Shown here one piece after another: positions 8,729 to 17,292 of a DNA stretch of 64,000 bases. Position numbers and translations under genes: made by a program. The stretch spans positions 1 to 64,000 of the forward strand of contig NZ_JAUEDK010000014.1 in the NCBI RefSeq assembly GCF_030385785.1, read 5' to 3'. The notes below the pieces were generated by a model. The model did not search any database and was not told the origin of the DNA. It saw only the letters and a program-made list of their open reading frames with translations. Numbering within the stretch: the stretch's first letter is position 1; each line of letters starts with the position of its first letter. Source of the stretch: Crenobacter oryzisoli (GTDB taxonomy: Bacteria; Pseudomonadota; Gammaproteobacteria; Burkholderiales; Chromobacteriaceae).

Positions 8729-8784
8729 GGCAAAGCAATGCCCCGACCAATCATATTGGTCTTTCCCGGTTGCATTGCTTTGCC
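8729..8784. repeat. Two-tier interrupted hairpin
   Basis: Outer arms GGCAAAGCAATGC (8729-8741) and GCATTGCTTTGCC (8772-8784) are a perfect 13-bp inverted repeat. Nested inside is a second perfect pair, GACCAAT (8745-8751) and ATTGGTC (8755-8761). No T tract follows, so it is not a normal terminator. It lies 155 bp upstream of the zinc-ribbon gene start. Confidence 0.7.
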
Positions 8785-9283
8785 TCAGTTTCACCCTAAT
8801 TCATAGCGTGGTGTTTCCATCCTGGGTCAGATCCCCTTTCTCCTGAGCGAGCTTTGCAAGCGATTCCAAAGAGATAGCTATTATGGGCTAATAACCGTTT
8901 TCTACATATGTTGTTATTTTGTTGCTTCATTTAAATGGAATGCTAGACCAGAATTTGCAATGGAAAGATGCTAGGCGGTAAACGGTAGGCGGTAAGGCGC
9001 GGACGGTTTTGGCTCGGTTTGCTGTTTCATTTTTGAGTCACTTGAGAGATGAAAGCCGAGTTAACATTGCTATTCGTAAGGCCTACCTGCGGAAAAGTCG
9101 CGGCATAAATTAGAAAACATTAAAGCGATAAAACTCAAAATTCTTAAAATAGTTGTGATACCAAACGCGCTAGCATTTTAAAGCATCATTATCAAAAACT
9201 GTGCGCCCGAGCCCGGTAGTAGAGCCTTGGTACGGGGCTTGCCATTGAAGGGGGGATGCAATGTAAAAACTTGCCGGGAGTGC

Positions 9284-9310
9284 GGAATAAACTGTAGTGC
9301 TGATCCGTTT
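9284..9310 (+). promoter_or_regulatory. Candidate ECF-sigma promoter of the 9373-11136 operon
   Basis: GGAATAA at 9284-9290 and CGTTT at 9306-9310, separated by 15 bp, resemble the GGAATA/CGT pattern of many ECF sigma factors. The site is 60 bp upstream of the first gene in an operon that encodes such a factor, so it may be autoregulated. A match by eye only. Confidence 0.45.
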
Positions 9311-9372
9311 AGTCAGCATGGACCCGCGCTCTCAATGGGAGAGTGGGGGGCGAATCGAGGGAGGAGCCGAAG

Positions 9373-9732
9373 ATGAAATCGTCGCTAGCGTGGCTGGCAT
9401 TGGGTGCCAGCGTGGCTTGGCCTGTGTTGGCCGAAGCACCAGAGGTCATGAGTGGTCGGCTGGTCGATGAACACAAGATGACGCTCTACGTCTTTGCGAA
9501 AGACGCCCCGGGCAAGAGCAACTGCGATGCCGGCTGCGCCAGCAAATGGCCGCCAGCGATTGCCGATGCCTACGACAAGGCCAGTGGCAACTGGAGCCTG
9601 GTGAAGCGTGATGATGGCCGGCAGCAGTGGGCCTACAAGGGACAGCCGTTATACCGCTGGTCCATGGACAAGAAACCGGGCGACACAGGCGGGGACGGAA
9701 TGGCCGGCATGTGGCATGCGGCCAAACCATAG
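9373..9732 (+). CDS. Secreted COG4315/Lipoprotein_15-repeat protein
   Basis: A 119-residue exported protein. A signal peptide (MKSSLAWLALGASVAWPVLAEA) is followed by two copies of the short repeat typical of COG4315 (LVDEHKMTLYVFAKDAPGKSNC and WAYKGQPLYRWSMDKKPGDT). Two Cys (SNCDAGC) may form a disulfide. The family is of unknown function and often sits next to ECF sigma genes, as here. Shine-Dalgarno GGGAGGAG precedes ATG 9373. It is probably the main output of the sigma factor encoded downstream. Confidence 0.8.
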   Translation: MKSSLAWLALGASVAWPVLAEAPEVMSGRLVDEHKMTLYVFAKDAPGKSNCDAGCASKWPPAIADAYDKASGNWSLVKRDDGRQQWAYKGQPLYRWSMDKKPGDTGGDGMAGMWHAAKP

Positions 9733-9829
9733 TAGCGAGCGGTAGCAGCCTCGGTGCCGAGCGGCAAGAGGGCTAGGTGGCCGGCACGGGTGCTGTGAAT
9801 GCAAAGGTGGGGGGAACCGGGTCACTGGC

Positions 9830-10360
9830 ATGAGCTTCGAGTCCGACTTGTTGGTCTGGCTGCCGCAGTTGCGGCGATACGCCCGGGCGCTGACCGGTGA
9901 TCCGGCCTGGGCGGACGACTTGGTGCAGGACACGCTAGAGCGTGCGTTGAACAAGTGGCGATGGCGGGCCAACAGCAATTTGCGCGCTTGGCTGCTTACC
10001 CTGCTGCGTCACCGCTTCATCGACCAACTACGAGCGCGGCACGAGGTAGCTGTCGACGAGGAGGGGGCGCCGTGGCAGAACATGGCGGCGCCAGACGGCA
10101 AGGTCGATGGACTGGAGCTGGAGGATGTGCAGCGGGCGTTGTACCGCCTGCCGGTGGAGCAGAGGGAAGTGCTGTTACTGGTCGCACTGGAGGAGCTTAG
10201 CTACCAGGAGGCTGCGGCGGTGCTGAAGGTGCCGGTCGGCACCGTGATGTCGCGTCTTTCCCGCGCCAGGGAACGGATGCGGCAATTGCTGGACGAAGGG
10301 GGTGACCGCGCGGCAGCGCCATCGCGGCCACCGCTGACTGTAGTGAAGAAATGGCCATGA
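9830..10360 (+). CDS. ECF-family RNA polymerase sigma factor
   Basis: 176 residues, normal for the ECF family. Sigma region 2 is seen in DDLVQDTLERALNKWRWRANSNLRAWLLTLLRHRFID and region 4 in RLPVEQREVLLLVALEELSYQEAAAVLKVPVGTVMSRLSRARERMRQLL, whose helix-turn-helix reads the -35 element. It directs transcription of envelope genes in response to a signal relayed by its anti-sigma factor. The stop overlaps the start of the downstream gene (ATGA at 10357), implying coupled translation. Confidence 0.9.
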   Translation: MSFESDLLVWLPQLRRYARALTGDPAWADDLVQDTLERALNKWRWRANSNLRAWLLTLLRHRFIDQLRARHEVAVDEEGAPWQNMAAPDGKVDGLELEDVQRALYRLPVEQREVLLLVALEELSYQEAAAVLKVPVGTVMSRLSRARERMRQLLDEGGDRAAAPSRPPLTVVKKWP

Positions 10361-11136
10361 ACGATCGCCAAGATTCCACTTGCGACTCACTCGAGCCGGG
10401 AGACGACCAGCGACTGCTGTCCGCCCTGGTCGACGGGGAGCTGTCGGCACCGGAACGGGCCGTGGTGGAGGCTCAGCTGGCGGCCGACCCGGAGGCTGCG
10501 CGCCGCGTCGCCCATTACCGGGCGCAGAAGACGGCATTGCAAGCCTTGTTCCCGAAGCCGGCCGCGGTGCCCAGCCTATTCCTGCAGCGCCGGACGCCAT
10601 GGTGGCGTCTCGGCGTCTCTGCATTGGCTTGCCTGTTGGCCGGCGTCGCGCTTGGCCTGGGCTTGGGGACGCTATCGCTCGGCGTGGACAAGCCGGCCTT
10701 CGCACAACGTGCCGACATGGCTTACGCCGTGTATGCCCCCGAGTTCAGTCATCCGGTCGAGGTGGGGGCTGATGAGCAGGCCCAATTGGTCAGCTGGCTG
10801 TCCAGACGGCTGAATCGGCCGCTGGCGGTGCCTTCGCTGCAGGAGTATGGCTATACGCTGATCGGTGGGCGCTTGCTGCCCGGCGAAGCGGGGCCGGCAG
10901 CGCAGTTCATGTATCAGAACAAGATGGGGGATCGCGTGACGCTTTACGTCACCGTTTTCGCCAAGCACGAGCTGACCTTCGGCACTGTGCAAGGTGATGG
11001 CCGTCGTACCATCTACTGGGCCAGCCGCGGTATGGGCTATGCCTTGTCAGGGCGGGGGAATGAGGCGAGCTTGCGCATGATCGCTGTCGATACTTGCAAT
11101 GCCCTGGGCGGTCATGCCGACTCGTGGTCGGGTTGA
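10357..11136 (+). CDS. Membrane anti-sigma factor
   Basis: 259 residues with one membrane helix. The cytoplasmic N-terminus (DQRLLSALVDGELSAPERAVVEAQLAADPEAARRVA) is the anti-sigma domain; it lacks the HxxxCxxC zinc motif. The helix is WWRLGVSALACLLAGVALGLGLG at roughly 79-101, and the rest (ADMAYAVYAPEFSHPVEVGADEQAQLVSWLS, QFMYQNKMGDRVTLYV) is a periplasmic sensor region typical of these pairs. It starts at ATG 10357 inside the sigma stop. It should hold the sigma factor inactive until a periplasmic signal arrives; the signal is unknown. Confidence 0.85.
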   Translation: MNDRQDSTCDSLEPGDDQRLLSALVDGELSAPERAVVEAQLAADPEAARRVAHYRAQKTALQALFPKPAAVPSLFLQRRTPWWRLGVSALACLLAGVALGLGLGTLSLGVDKPAFAQRADMAYAVYAPEFSHPVEVGADEQAQLVSWLSRRLNRPLAVPSLQEYGYTLIGGRLLPGEAGPAAQFMYQNKMGDRVTLYVTVFAKHELTFGTVQGDGRRTIYWASRGMGYALSGRGNEASLRMIAVDTCNALGGHADSWSG

Positions 11137-11835
11137 CCGGGCGGTGGCGAATGGTGTTCGCCGTTGGTCAGGGGCGCTTCGAGAGAAGAGTGATGGATGG
11201 TGCGTTGTTTTGGAGATCGAACCGGCTAATTGCTGCCGAAAGGCGCCTCGGCGGGGTTGTTTTGCCGGTAGCTAAACCACTGACGCTCCACCATTACCGG
11301 GGCTGGATTGAGTGTCGGCCTGGCCTCGGTCGCGTCGTCGAGCTGTTCTGGCCACCACGGCGAGCAGCCCAGCGGCCCTTCAGCCTGGGAAAGGGGTAAG
11401 GGCGAACGTGAGGCGGGGGGTGTCACAGAGCAGTTGCGTCGGCTTACGCCACGCAGTACAGAACGCCCGGCGCGACATAGCGGCAGGGACAAGAAGCGGA
11501 AGCGTCGGATCAGCATGATTCACTCCACAATGCCGGTTTTGAAGGCGGGGTGGCAGGCTATCGTGCGCAGAGCGAGGGAAAGCTAGGCGGCGGTAGTGCC
11601 AGGTTTTTTTATAAAAAAACGATATTTATATTGCATGTTTTCTATTTGCTTGTGAAGCAAAATGACTGGGCTTCCTGGTTGCTATCGTCGGGTCCACTAG
11701 CGAAACGGCGACGATACAGAAGGTCTCCGCCATACGGTCGGTACGATAGTGTGGCCGGCTGTTGGCCGGCAGTCTGGCGAATCTATAACGGAAGCGCATT
11801 TCGACTGTTCTTGCAAAGAACGTAGGAGGTGCACG
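11137..11835. other. Intergenic region, no convincing gene
   Basis: Nearly 700 bp without a frame I can support. An AT-rich tract (11603-11660) probably holds promoter elements for the small lipoprotein gene that follows. Several overlapping short frames are rich in Arg and Pro and look like non-coding translation of GC-rich DNA. Confidence 0.5.
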
Positions 11836-11964
11836 ATGAAACGCAGACGAGGTTGGTTCGTGGTGCTGGCACTGCTTGTCGCCAGCATGCTGGGGGGGTG
11901 CGCCGGCGATGGCGGCTCGTCCGGTGAAGGTGCCCCACCGTATCACGGCGGTGGTGGCTATTGA
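11836..11964 (+). CDS. Small lipoprotein, 42 aa
   Basis: A very short exported protein: a positively charged start MKRRRGW, a hydrophobic core, and the lipobox MLGGC with Cys22, leaving a Gly/Ser-rich mature part of about 20 residues that ends in HGGGGY. AGGAGG stands eight bases before ATG 11836. It begins a run of small envelope genes (lipoprotein, cupredoxin, LolA-like). No known family; it may be an envelope anchor or toxin-like entericidin analogue, but nothing in the sequence proves this. Confidence 0.6.
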   Translation: MKRRRGWFVVLALLVASMLGGCAGDGGSSGEGAPPYHGGGGY

Positions 11965-11991
11965 TCCGTACACGCAAGCCGAGGAGGTGCG

Positions 11992-12399
11992 ATGCGCACA
12001 GCAATCCTGGCTTTACTGGCGGCGGTCCTGGCCGCCGCCAGCCTGTTCGCCTCTGGTGAGGAGGCGCTCTATCGGGCGACGACCGATGCAGATGGGGTGC
12101 AGCGTATCGCGATTGTCGGCGGCAATTATTTCTTCAGGCCCAATCGCATCATTGCTCGAGTCAATGTGCCGGTGGAGCTCTCGGTACGTGTCGAGCCGGG
12201 GCTGATTCCACACGCTTTTGTGCTGGAAACCCCGCAGGGGGACAAGGTTACCGAGCTGAAACTGGGGGGCAAGGCGCAGACGGTCACCTTTACCCCAAAG
12301 CGGGTCGGCAGGTACCTGTTCTATTGTCCGAACAAGCTGTTGTTTTTCAAGAGCCACAGAGAAGAGGGGATGAGCGGGTATCTGGATGTGGAGGAATAG
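11992..12399 (+). CDS. Periplasmic cupredoxin-domain protein
   Basis: 135 residues with an N-terminal signal peptide (LLAAVLAAASLFASGEEA). The mature part is a beta-sandwich cupredoxin with all four type-1 copper ligand candidates in order: His74 (LIPHAF), Cys112 (LFYCPNK), His122 and Met127 (KSHREEGMSG). The copper loop is longer than in plastocyanins. It is likely to carry electrons or bind copper in the periplasm. GAGGAGG precedes the ATG. It is 27 bp after the lipoprotein gene and 2 bp before the LolA-like gene, so an operon is likely. Confidence 0.8.
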   Translation: MRTAILALLAAVLAAASLFASGEEALYRATTDADGVQRIAIVGGNYFFRPNRIIARVNVPVELSVRVEPGLIPHAFVLETPQGDKVTELKLGGKAQTVTFTPKRVGRYLFYCPNKLLFFKSHREEGMSGYLDVEE

Positions 12400-12401
12400 C
12401 C

Positions 12402-13016
12402 ATGCAGGCGGAGGCCCAGTCAACCGGTTCGACCGATCTGATTGCGGCAGCGCAGCAGCGGTTCGCCGCGCTCGGCAGTTATCGGGTGACTATCCGCTCC
12501 ACAACAGGCAGCAACGGCGCATTGCAGGTGGTGCGCTTTTACTATCGTGCGCCGGGGCTGGTACGAATGGAGTTTGTCACGCCACATGCCGGAGCGGTTC
12601 TGGTGTACAGGCCAGGCACGGGCAAGGTGCGGCTCTGGCCATTTGGTCTGGGTAATTTGCCGGTGTTGACGCTGGCACCGGACAACCCGCTGATCCGCGG
12701 GGCGCACGAGCACCGGGTCGACCGCTCCGACGCCGGCGCCTTGCTCGCGAATCTGCTGGCGCTAGCCGATGGCGGCAGCATCGCTGTGGCCGATGATGAG
12801 CGGATCGGCCGCTGGAAGGCGAAGCCGCTGGTCGTGACAGGTGCTCCAGGGAGGACCGTATCCGGCGTGCATCGTTATCAGGTCTGGCTGGCCGAGGAAA
12901 GCCTGTTCCCCGTCAAGGTGGCCAGCTATGACCTGCGCGGCAATCGGCTGGAATGCGTGTTGATGGACGACGTGGTGCTGGGGGAGCCGTTTCCTGATGA
13001 GTTCTTCAATCCCTGA
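12402..13016 (+). CDS. LolA-like/DUF1571-type protein, without a visible signal peptide
   Basis: About 204 residues. The pattern YRVTIRSTTGSNGALQVVRF, RAPGLVRMEFV, AVLVYRPGTGKVRLWPFG and a C-terminal YQVWLAEESLFPVKVASYD matches the lipid-binding half-barrel of LolA/DUF1571 proteins. Such proteins are normally periplasmic, but the frame from ATG 12402 (MQAEAQSTG) has no signal peptide and none appears further upstream in frame. It follows the cupredoxin gene by 2 bp. The start may be lost through a small frameshift, or export may use another route. Confidence 0.6.
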   Translation: MQAEAQSTGSTDLIAAAQQRFAALGSYRVTIRSTTGSNGALQVVRFYYRAPGLVRMEFVTPHAGAVLVYRPGTGKVRLWPFGLGNLPVLTLAPDNPLIRGAHEHRVDRSDAGALLANLLALADGGSIAVADDERIGRWKAKPLVVTGAPGRTVSGVHRYQVWLAEESLFPVKVASYDLRGNRLECVLMDDVVLGEPFPDEFFNP

Positions 13017-13150
13017 GCTGTGTCAAGGCTCAACAAGAGCTGTATAGCTGCAGCTTGATCAGCGGGGGCGACACTCCAGGGATGGGCTCGTGTAATAAAG
13101 CATTTGCAGGTTGAGCCGGATTCGAATTGTTTTAGAAGGGCTGGCGGACC

Positions 13151-13621
13151 ATGGCTGAATACCGCTTGACGACCTGGTGGAGGGTAGAGGCACCGCTGGA
13201 GGCGGTGTGGGAGGCGATTTACCACCCCGATCGCTGGCCAGACTGGTGGCCGGGAGTCGAACAGGTGCTCGAACTGTCGCCGGGTGACGAGCGTGGCATC
13301 GGGGCGGTGCACCGTTACACCTGGAAGAGCGTGCTACCGTACCGGCTTAGCTTTGACATGCGGGTGACCCGGATCGAGCGGCTGGTCGCGCTGGAGGGGG
13401 TGGCCTGCGGTGAGTTGGACGGTCGGGGATGCTGGCAGTTCTCCCGCGATGGGGAACTGACCGTGGTGCGCTATGACTGGCAGGTGCAGACCGGCAAGCG
13501 CTGGATGAACTGGCTGGAACCGATTGCACGGCCCTTGTTCCGCTGGAACCACGACGTGGTGATGCGTGCCGGCGGGCTGGGGCTGGCGCGCTTGTTGAGT
13601 GCCCGGCTGGTTGAAGGTTGA
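13151..13621 (+). CDS. SRPBCC (START/Bet v 1-like) protein
   Basis: 156 residues with the polyketide-cyclase/dehydrase pattern: EAPLEAVWEAIYHPDRWPDWWPGVEQVLEL near the N-terminus and a C-terminal helix (FRWNHDVVMRAGGLGLARLL). These proteins bind a hydrophobic ligand in a deep cavity; many are of unknown role. It is 134 bp after the LolA-like gene in the same direction, with no terminator seen between, so it may belong to the same envelope-related group. Confidence 0.75.
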   Translation: MAEYRLTTWWRVEAPLEAVWEAIYHPDRWPDWWPGVEQVLELSPGDERGIGAVHRYTWKSVLPYRLSFDMRVTRIERLVALEGVACGELDGRGCWQFSRDGELTVVRYDWQVQTGKRWMNWLEPIARPLFRWNHDVVMRAGGLGLARLLSARLVEG

Positions 13622-13745
13622 CCGCTCGCCCAGCGGTCAGTGAGCGGCACCCTCAAGGGCGCGGGTCGGGCCTTCAACCTTGCGTGTGGCCGGAAAGCAC
13701 GAAGCCGGTACCGGGCACCGCCTTCCTTGTCTGGGATCGGGCGGC

Positions 13746-14189
13746 TTAGCCAAGCTGAGCGCGCATCACCAGCCTCGGCTCGCCCGGCCCGAAGTATTCG
13801 GCTTCTTCCCGCTCGATCGCAAACCCCAGCCGTTGATACAGGCGGACTGCGCCGGCATTGGCCGGGTCGACGGTCAAGAGGGCGGAGCGGAAGCCTCGCC
13901 GGCGCAGCGAATCGAGTAGTGCACGGGTCAGCTGCTCACCGACGCCACGACCACGATGGCTGGCGCGTACCGCCAGCGACAACAGCCACGCCTCGTGGTC
14001 GTCCAGCGACGGGGCGCCGAGTGCGTAACCGGCAAAGCCGTTGGCGCAGTCATCGTCGATCAGCAGCCACTCGCCCCATAGGTCGAGCGCTTGGCGGAAG
14101 AGGAACGGCGGGTAGACCGCGTACTGGAACACGTCCTGTTCGATGGCGAAGACTTGGGGCAACTCGGCGATGGTAGGAGTACGGATCAT
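13746..14189 (-). CDS. GNAT-family N-acetyltransferase, RimI-like
   Basis: 147 residues, the normal length for a single GNAT domain. The acetyl-CoA binding segment is SLAVRASHRGRGVGEQLTRALL (motif A with RGRGVG), followed by LTVDPANAGAVRLYQRLGF (motif B). It transfers acetyl from acetyl-CoA to an amine, possibly a protein N-terminus. It is a single-gene unit convergent with the SRPBCC gene. The substrate cannot be told from sequence. Confidence 0.8.
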   Translation of the reverse strand: MIRTPTIAELPQVFAIEQDVFQYAVYPPFLFRQALDLWGEWLLIDDDCANGFAGYALGAPSLDDHEAWLLSLAVRASHRGRGVGEQLTRALLDSLRRRGFRSALLTVDPANAGAVRLYQRLGFAIEREEAEYFGPGEPRLVMRAQLG

Positions 14190-14308
14190 GGCGTCGTGGG
14201 CAAGGTGGTGGCCGAACGGCGCACGACAAATACTCCAGGCGTGGCCGATGGCAAACGTCCGAGTATAACGTAGTGCAGCGGGCTGCCGGCGAAGTGGAAG
14301 GGAGCTTA

Positions 14309-14506
14309 TCAGTGCAACGGCTGCTCGTGCTCAAGCAGCGCGATCACTTCCTTGACGCTCATCCCGGTGGACACGGTGGTGTGGTCAGCCAGGTAGATCG
14401 TGGTCTGTGGCGGGCCGCCGGGCGAGGGACTGCTCAGCTCGACCTTGGTGACCAGCGATGGATTCACATAGGCGGTGGTGCCTGGGATCGCGACAAATTT
14501 GACCAT
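14309..14506 (-). CDS. Small hypothetical protein, 65 aa
   Basis: I do not recognise a family. The 65 residues (MVKFVAIPGTTAYVNPSLVTKV ... TTIYLADHTTVSTGMSVKEVI) look like a small beta-rich domain, reminiscent of short FlbD-like proteins but without a firm match. AGGAG precedes ATG 14506, which I prefer over ATG 14539. It shares an upstream region with the divergent ferredoxin reductase gene. Confidence 0.6.
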   Translation of the reverse strand: MVKFVAIPGTTAYVNPSLVTKVELSSPSPGGPPQTTIYLADHTTVSTGMSVKEVIALLEHEQPLH

Positions 14507-14723
14507 GATACGCTCCTTTATCGCCATGGATGCTTTCATGATAGGAGTTCAGCGGCCGTACCCGTGGCAAGGTGTACCGATCGGTGCGGATGAGGCGATC
14601 ACTGGCCAGGGGGCTGGCGCAGGGGGCGTGGTTACTGCCGATGAGCAAGCACCCCATGTCGACCTCCGGTCTGAATGCCATATATCCTTGAAATGGCAGA
14701 GACTCATCGGGAAGGGGAGTGTC

Positions 14724-15479
14724 ATGGATATCGGCGCCAGCCATTTGGAGACCGTCATCGCTTTTCGCCGTTGGTCGGCGCGGACTCTCTCGATCACCAC
14801 GACCCGCCCCAGCGACTATGCGTTTCGCCCCGGTCACTACGCCCGCGTTAGCCTGCCATGCTTCGAGCGGCCCCTCTGGCGGCCGTACTCGATCGTGTCG
14901 TCCTCCGACCAGCCGCAACTGGAGTTCCTGTTTTCCATTATTCCGTCAGGCCGTTTGACCCCATTGCTCGGCGAACTCACCGTCGAGTCCGTCATCCTGA
15001 TCGACCGTAATCCCATGGGCTTCTTTCTAGAGGAAAGCTTGAGCCCTGGCGAGGTGCTCTGGCTATTGGCAACCGGCACGGGAGTGGGGCCCTACATCTC
15101 GCTCTTGAGAGAGGGGGGCATCTTCGCCAAGTATCAACAGGTCATCTTGGTTTACAGCGTGCGAGCACGCGCCGAGTTGGCGTACGACGACGAGCTCAGG
15201 GCGCTGCAACAGCAGCTCGATGGCCGCTTCCATTATCTGCCTGTCATCACACGTGAACCCGGCACCGGCTATTTGTCCGAACGCATCCCGGCACTGATCG
15301 GCTCGGGGCGGCTGGCGAACGAATTGGGCATGACCCCGATCAATCCGGTGCGCGACAGGGTCATGGTGTGCGGCAACCCAGAATTCACCTCCGGTATGAG
15401 GGCGCTGCTGAACGAGCGCCAGTTTGCTCCGTGCCGGCGTGGACAGGCCGGGACCATGCTGTTCGAGAAATACTGGTAA
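14724..15479 (+). CDS. fpr: Ferredoxin-NADP+ reductase
   Basis: A 251-residue flavoenzyme of the bacterial subclass I FPR type. The FAD motif is RPYSIVSS, the NADP site is TGTGVGPYISLL, and the C-terminal MVCGNPEFTSGMRALL and the last residue Trp-preceded end (FEKYW) match the family. It passes electrons between NADPH and ferredoxin or flavodoxin in the cytoplasm, often in oxidative stress. ATG 14724 follows AAGGGGAG. It stands alone, followed by an inverted-repeat element. In this setting it might feed oxygenases, but no direct link is visible. Confidence 0.85.
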   Translation: MDIGASHLETVIAFRRWSARTLSITTTRPSDYAFRPGHYARVSLPCFERPLWRPYSIVSSSDQPQLEFLFSIIPSGRLTPLLGELTVESVILIDRNPMGFFLEESLSPGEVLWLLATGTGVGPYISLLREGGIFAKYQQVILVYSVRARAELAYDDELRALQQQLDGRFHYLPVITREPGTGYLSERIPALIGSGRLANELGMTPINPVRDRVMVCGNPEFTSGMRALLNERQFAPCRRGQAGTMLFEKYW

Positions 15480-15531
15480 AAAACGGACAGCCTTGTCCGG
15501 TCAGTATGCTCTGGCGCCGTACGTGAGGGCT

Positions 15532-15620
15532 GAGGGCCGCTAACAAAACGCTTCCTGTGTTATTGCGCTGCTTTGCCGTACGGTCTGTTTTGTTTGTGTT
15601 AGAGCGCTTGGCGGCGCTCA
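15532..15620. repeat. Inverted-repeat element (GCCGCTAACAAAA family), divergent copy 2
   Basis: Starts GAGGGCCGCTAACAAAACGC and ends in a degraded TTTTGTTTGTGTTAGAGCGC. The interior tgcgctgctttgccgtacggtctg corresponds to the middle of the other copies. The right end has clearly drifted, and boundaries are approximate. Confidence 0.5.
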
Positions 15621-15673
15621 TTGCATCAAGAAAATTTATGGAAATTCGCGCTTAATCTCATTATTCATAATAA

Positions 15674-16512
<839 letters not shown>

Positions 16513-16513
<1 letters not shown>

Positions 16514-17139
16514 TGGTCAACCAGTTCAACTACCTGAAAGAAACCGCGTCGCAGACCGCCGGCCCCTACGTCCACATCGGCCTTGCGCCGCACCAGGCTG
16601 GCTTCGACATCTTCGAGAACAACTTCGGCAACGTGCTCGTCGGCCCGGGCACGAAGGGCGAGCGCATCCGCATCGAAGGCCGTGTAATCGACGGCTCGGG
16701 CACGCCGCTGCGCGACGTGCTGTTGGAGATCTGGCAGGCCAACGCCGCCGGCCGTTACAACCATCCGGCCGATAAGCAAGACAAGCCGCTCGACGACGAT
16801 TTTCGCGGCTGGGGTCGTGCTTGCTCCAATTTCGAGACCGGCGTCTATAGCTTTGAGACAGTCAAGCCCGGTGCGGTAATGGGGCGCAACGGCCGGCTGA
16901 TGGCGCCGCACGTCAATCTGTGGATCGTTGCGCGCGGCATCAATATTGGCCTGAACACGCGGATCTACTTCTCTGACGAGGTCGACGCAAACGCGAAGGA
17001 CCCAGTGCTGAACCTCATCGAATGGGAGGTGCGCCGCAAGACGCTGATCGCCCAGCGTGAGGAACGGGGCGGCGAAGTGGTGTATCGCTTCGACGTGCAC
17101 ATCCAGGGCGATAACGAGACGGTGTTCTTCGATATCTGA
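16513..17139 (+). CDS. pcaG: Protocatechuate 3,4-dioxygenase alpha subunit
   Basis: 208 residues, homologous to PcaH but without the iron ligands, as usual for the alpha subunit, which completes the active-site pocket. Visible family patterns are KETASQTAGPYVHIGLAP at the N-terminus, LLEIWQANAAGRYNHPAD, and APHVNLWIVARGINIGLNTRIYF. TAATG couples it to pcaH. A strong hairpin follows the stop. Confidence 0.95.
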
Positions 17140-17178
17140 CCCACAGCGAATTCCTCTTACTCCCTCTCTGCATCTTGT

Positions 17179-17216
17179 GGAGGCCGCATCACGACCCTGT
17201 GGCCTCCTGTTTTTTC
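17179..17216 (+). terminator. Terminator of pcaHG
   Basis: GGAGGCC and GGCCTCC arms close a hairpin ending in TGTTTTTT, 40 bp after the pcaG stop. Confidence 0.8.
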
Positions 17217-17268
17217 TCCGTCGCCTCTCTCTGCATGCGACAAAAATTCATCGGTATTGCAAAGACTG

Positions 17269-17292
17269 TAGCCATTTCATAACTTATGGCTA
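17269..17292. promoter_or_regulatory. Inverted repeat at the start of the LysR gene
   Basis: TAGCCAT (17269-17275) and ATGGCTA (17286-17292) are perfect arms around an A/T-rich centre and overlap the start codon of the regulator. It may be an autoregulatory operator or an mRNA structure affecting initiation. It is not of the PcaR-box type. Confidence 0.4.

Larger units (their letters stand above)
8575..9372. other. Intergenic region, no convincing gene
   Basis: About 800 bp lower in GC than its surroundings, especially 8880-9200. It holds a large interrupted hairpin (8729-8784), a short direct repeat (AGGCGGTAA twice near 8970-8995), and an ECF-type promoter candidate near its right end. I see no open frame with a ribosome site. 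Confidence 0.6.

Noticed and set aside
11226-11516. A 96-codon minus-strand frame in the gap after the anti-sigma gene
   Set aside because: Ser/Arg/Pro-rich, without a ribosome site or motif; probably non-coding.
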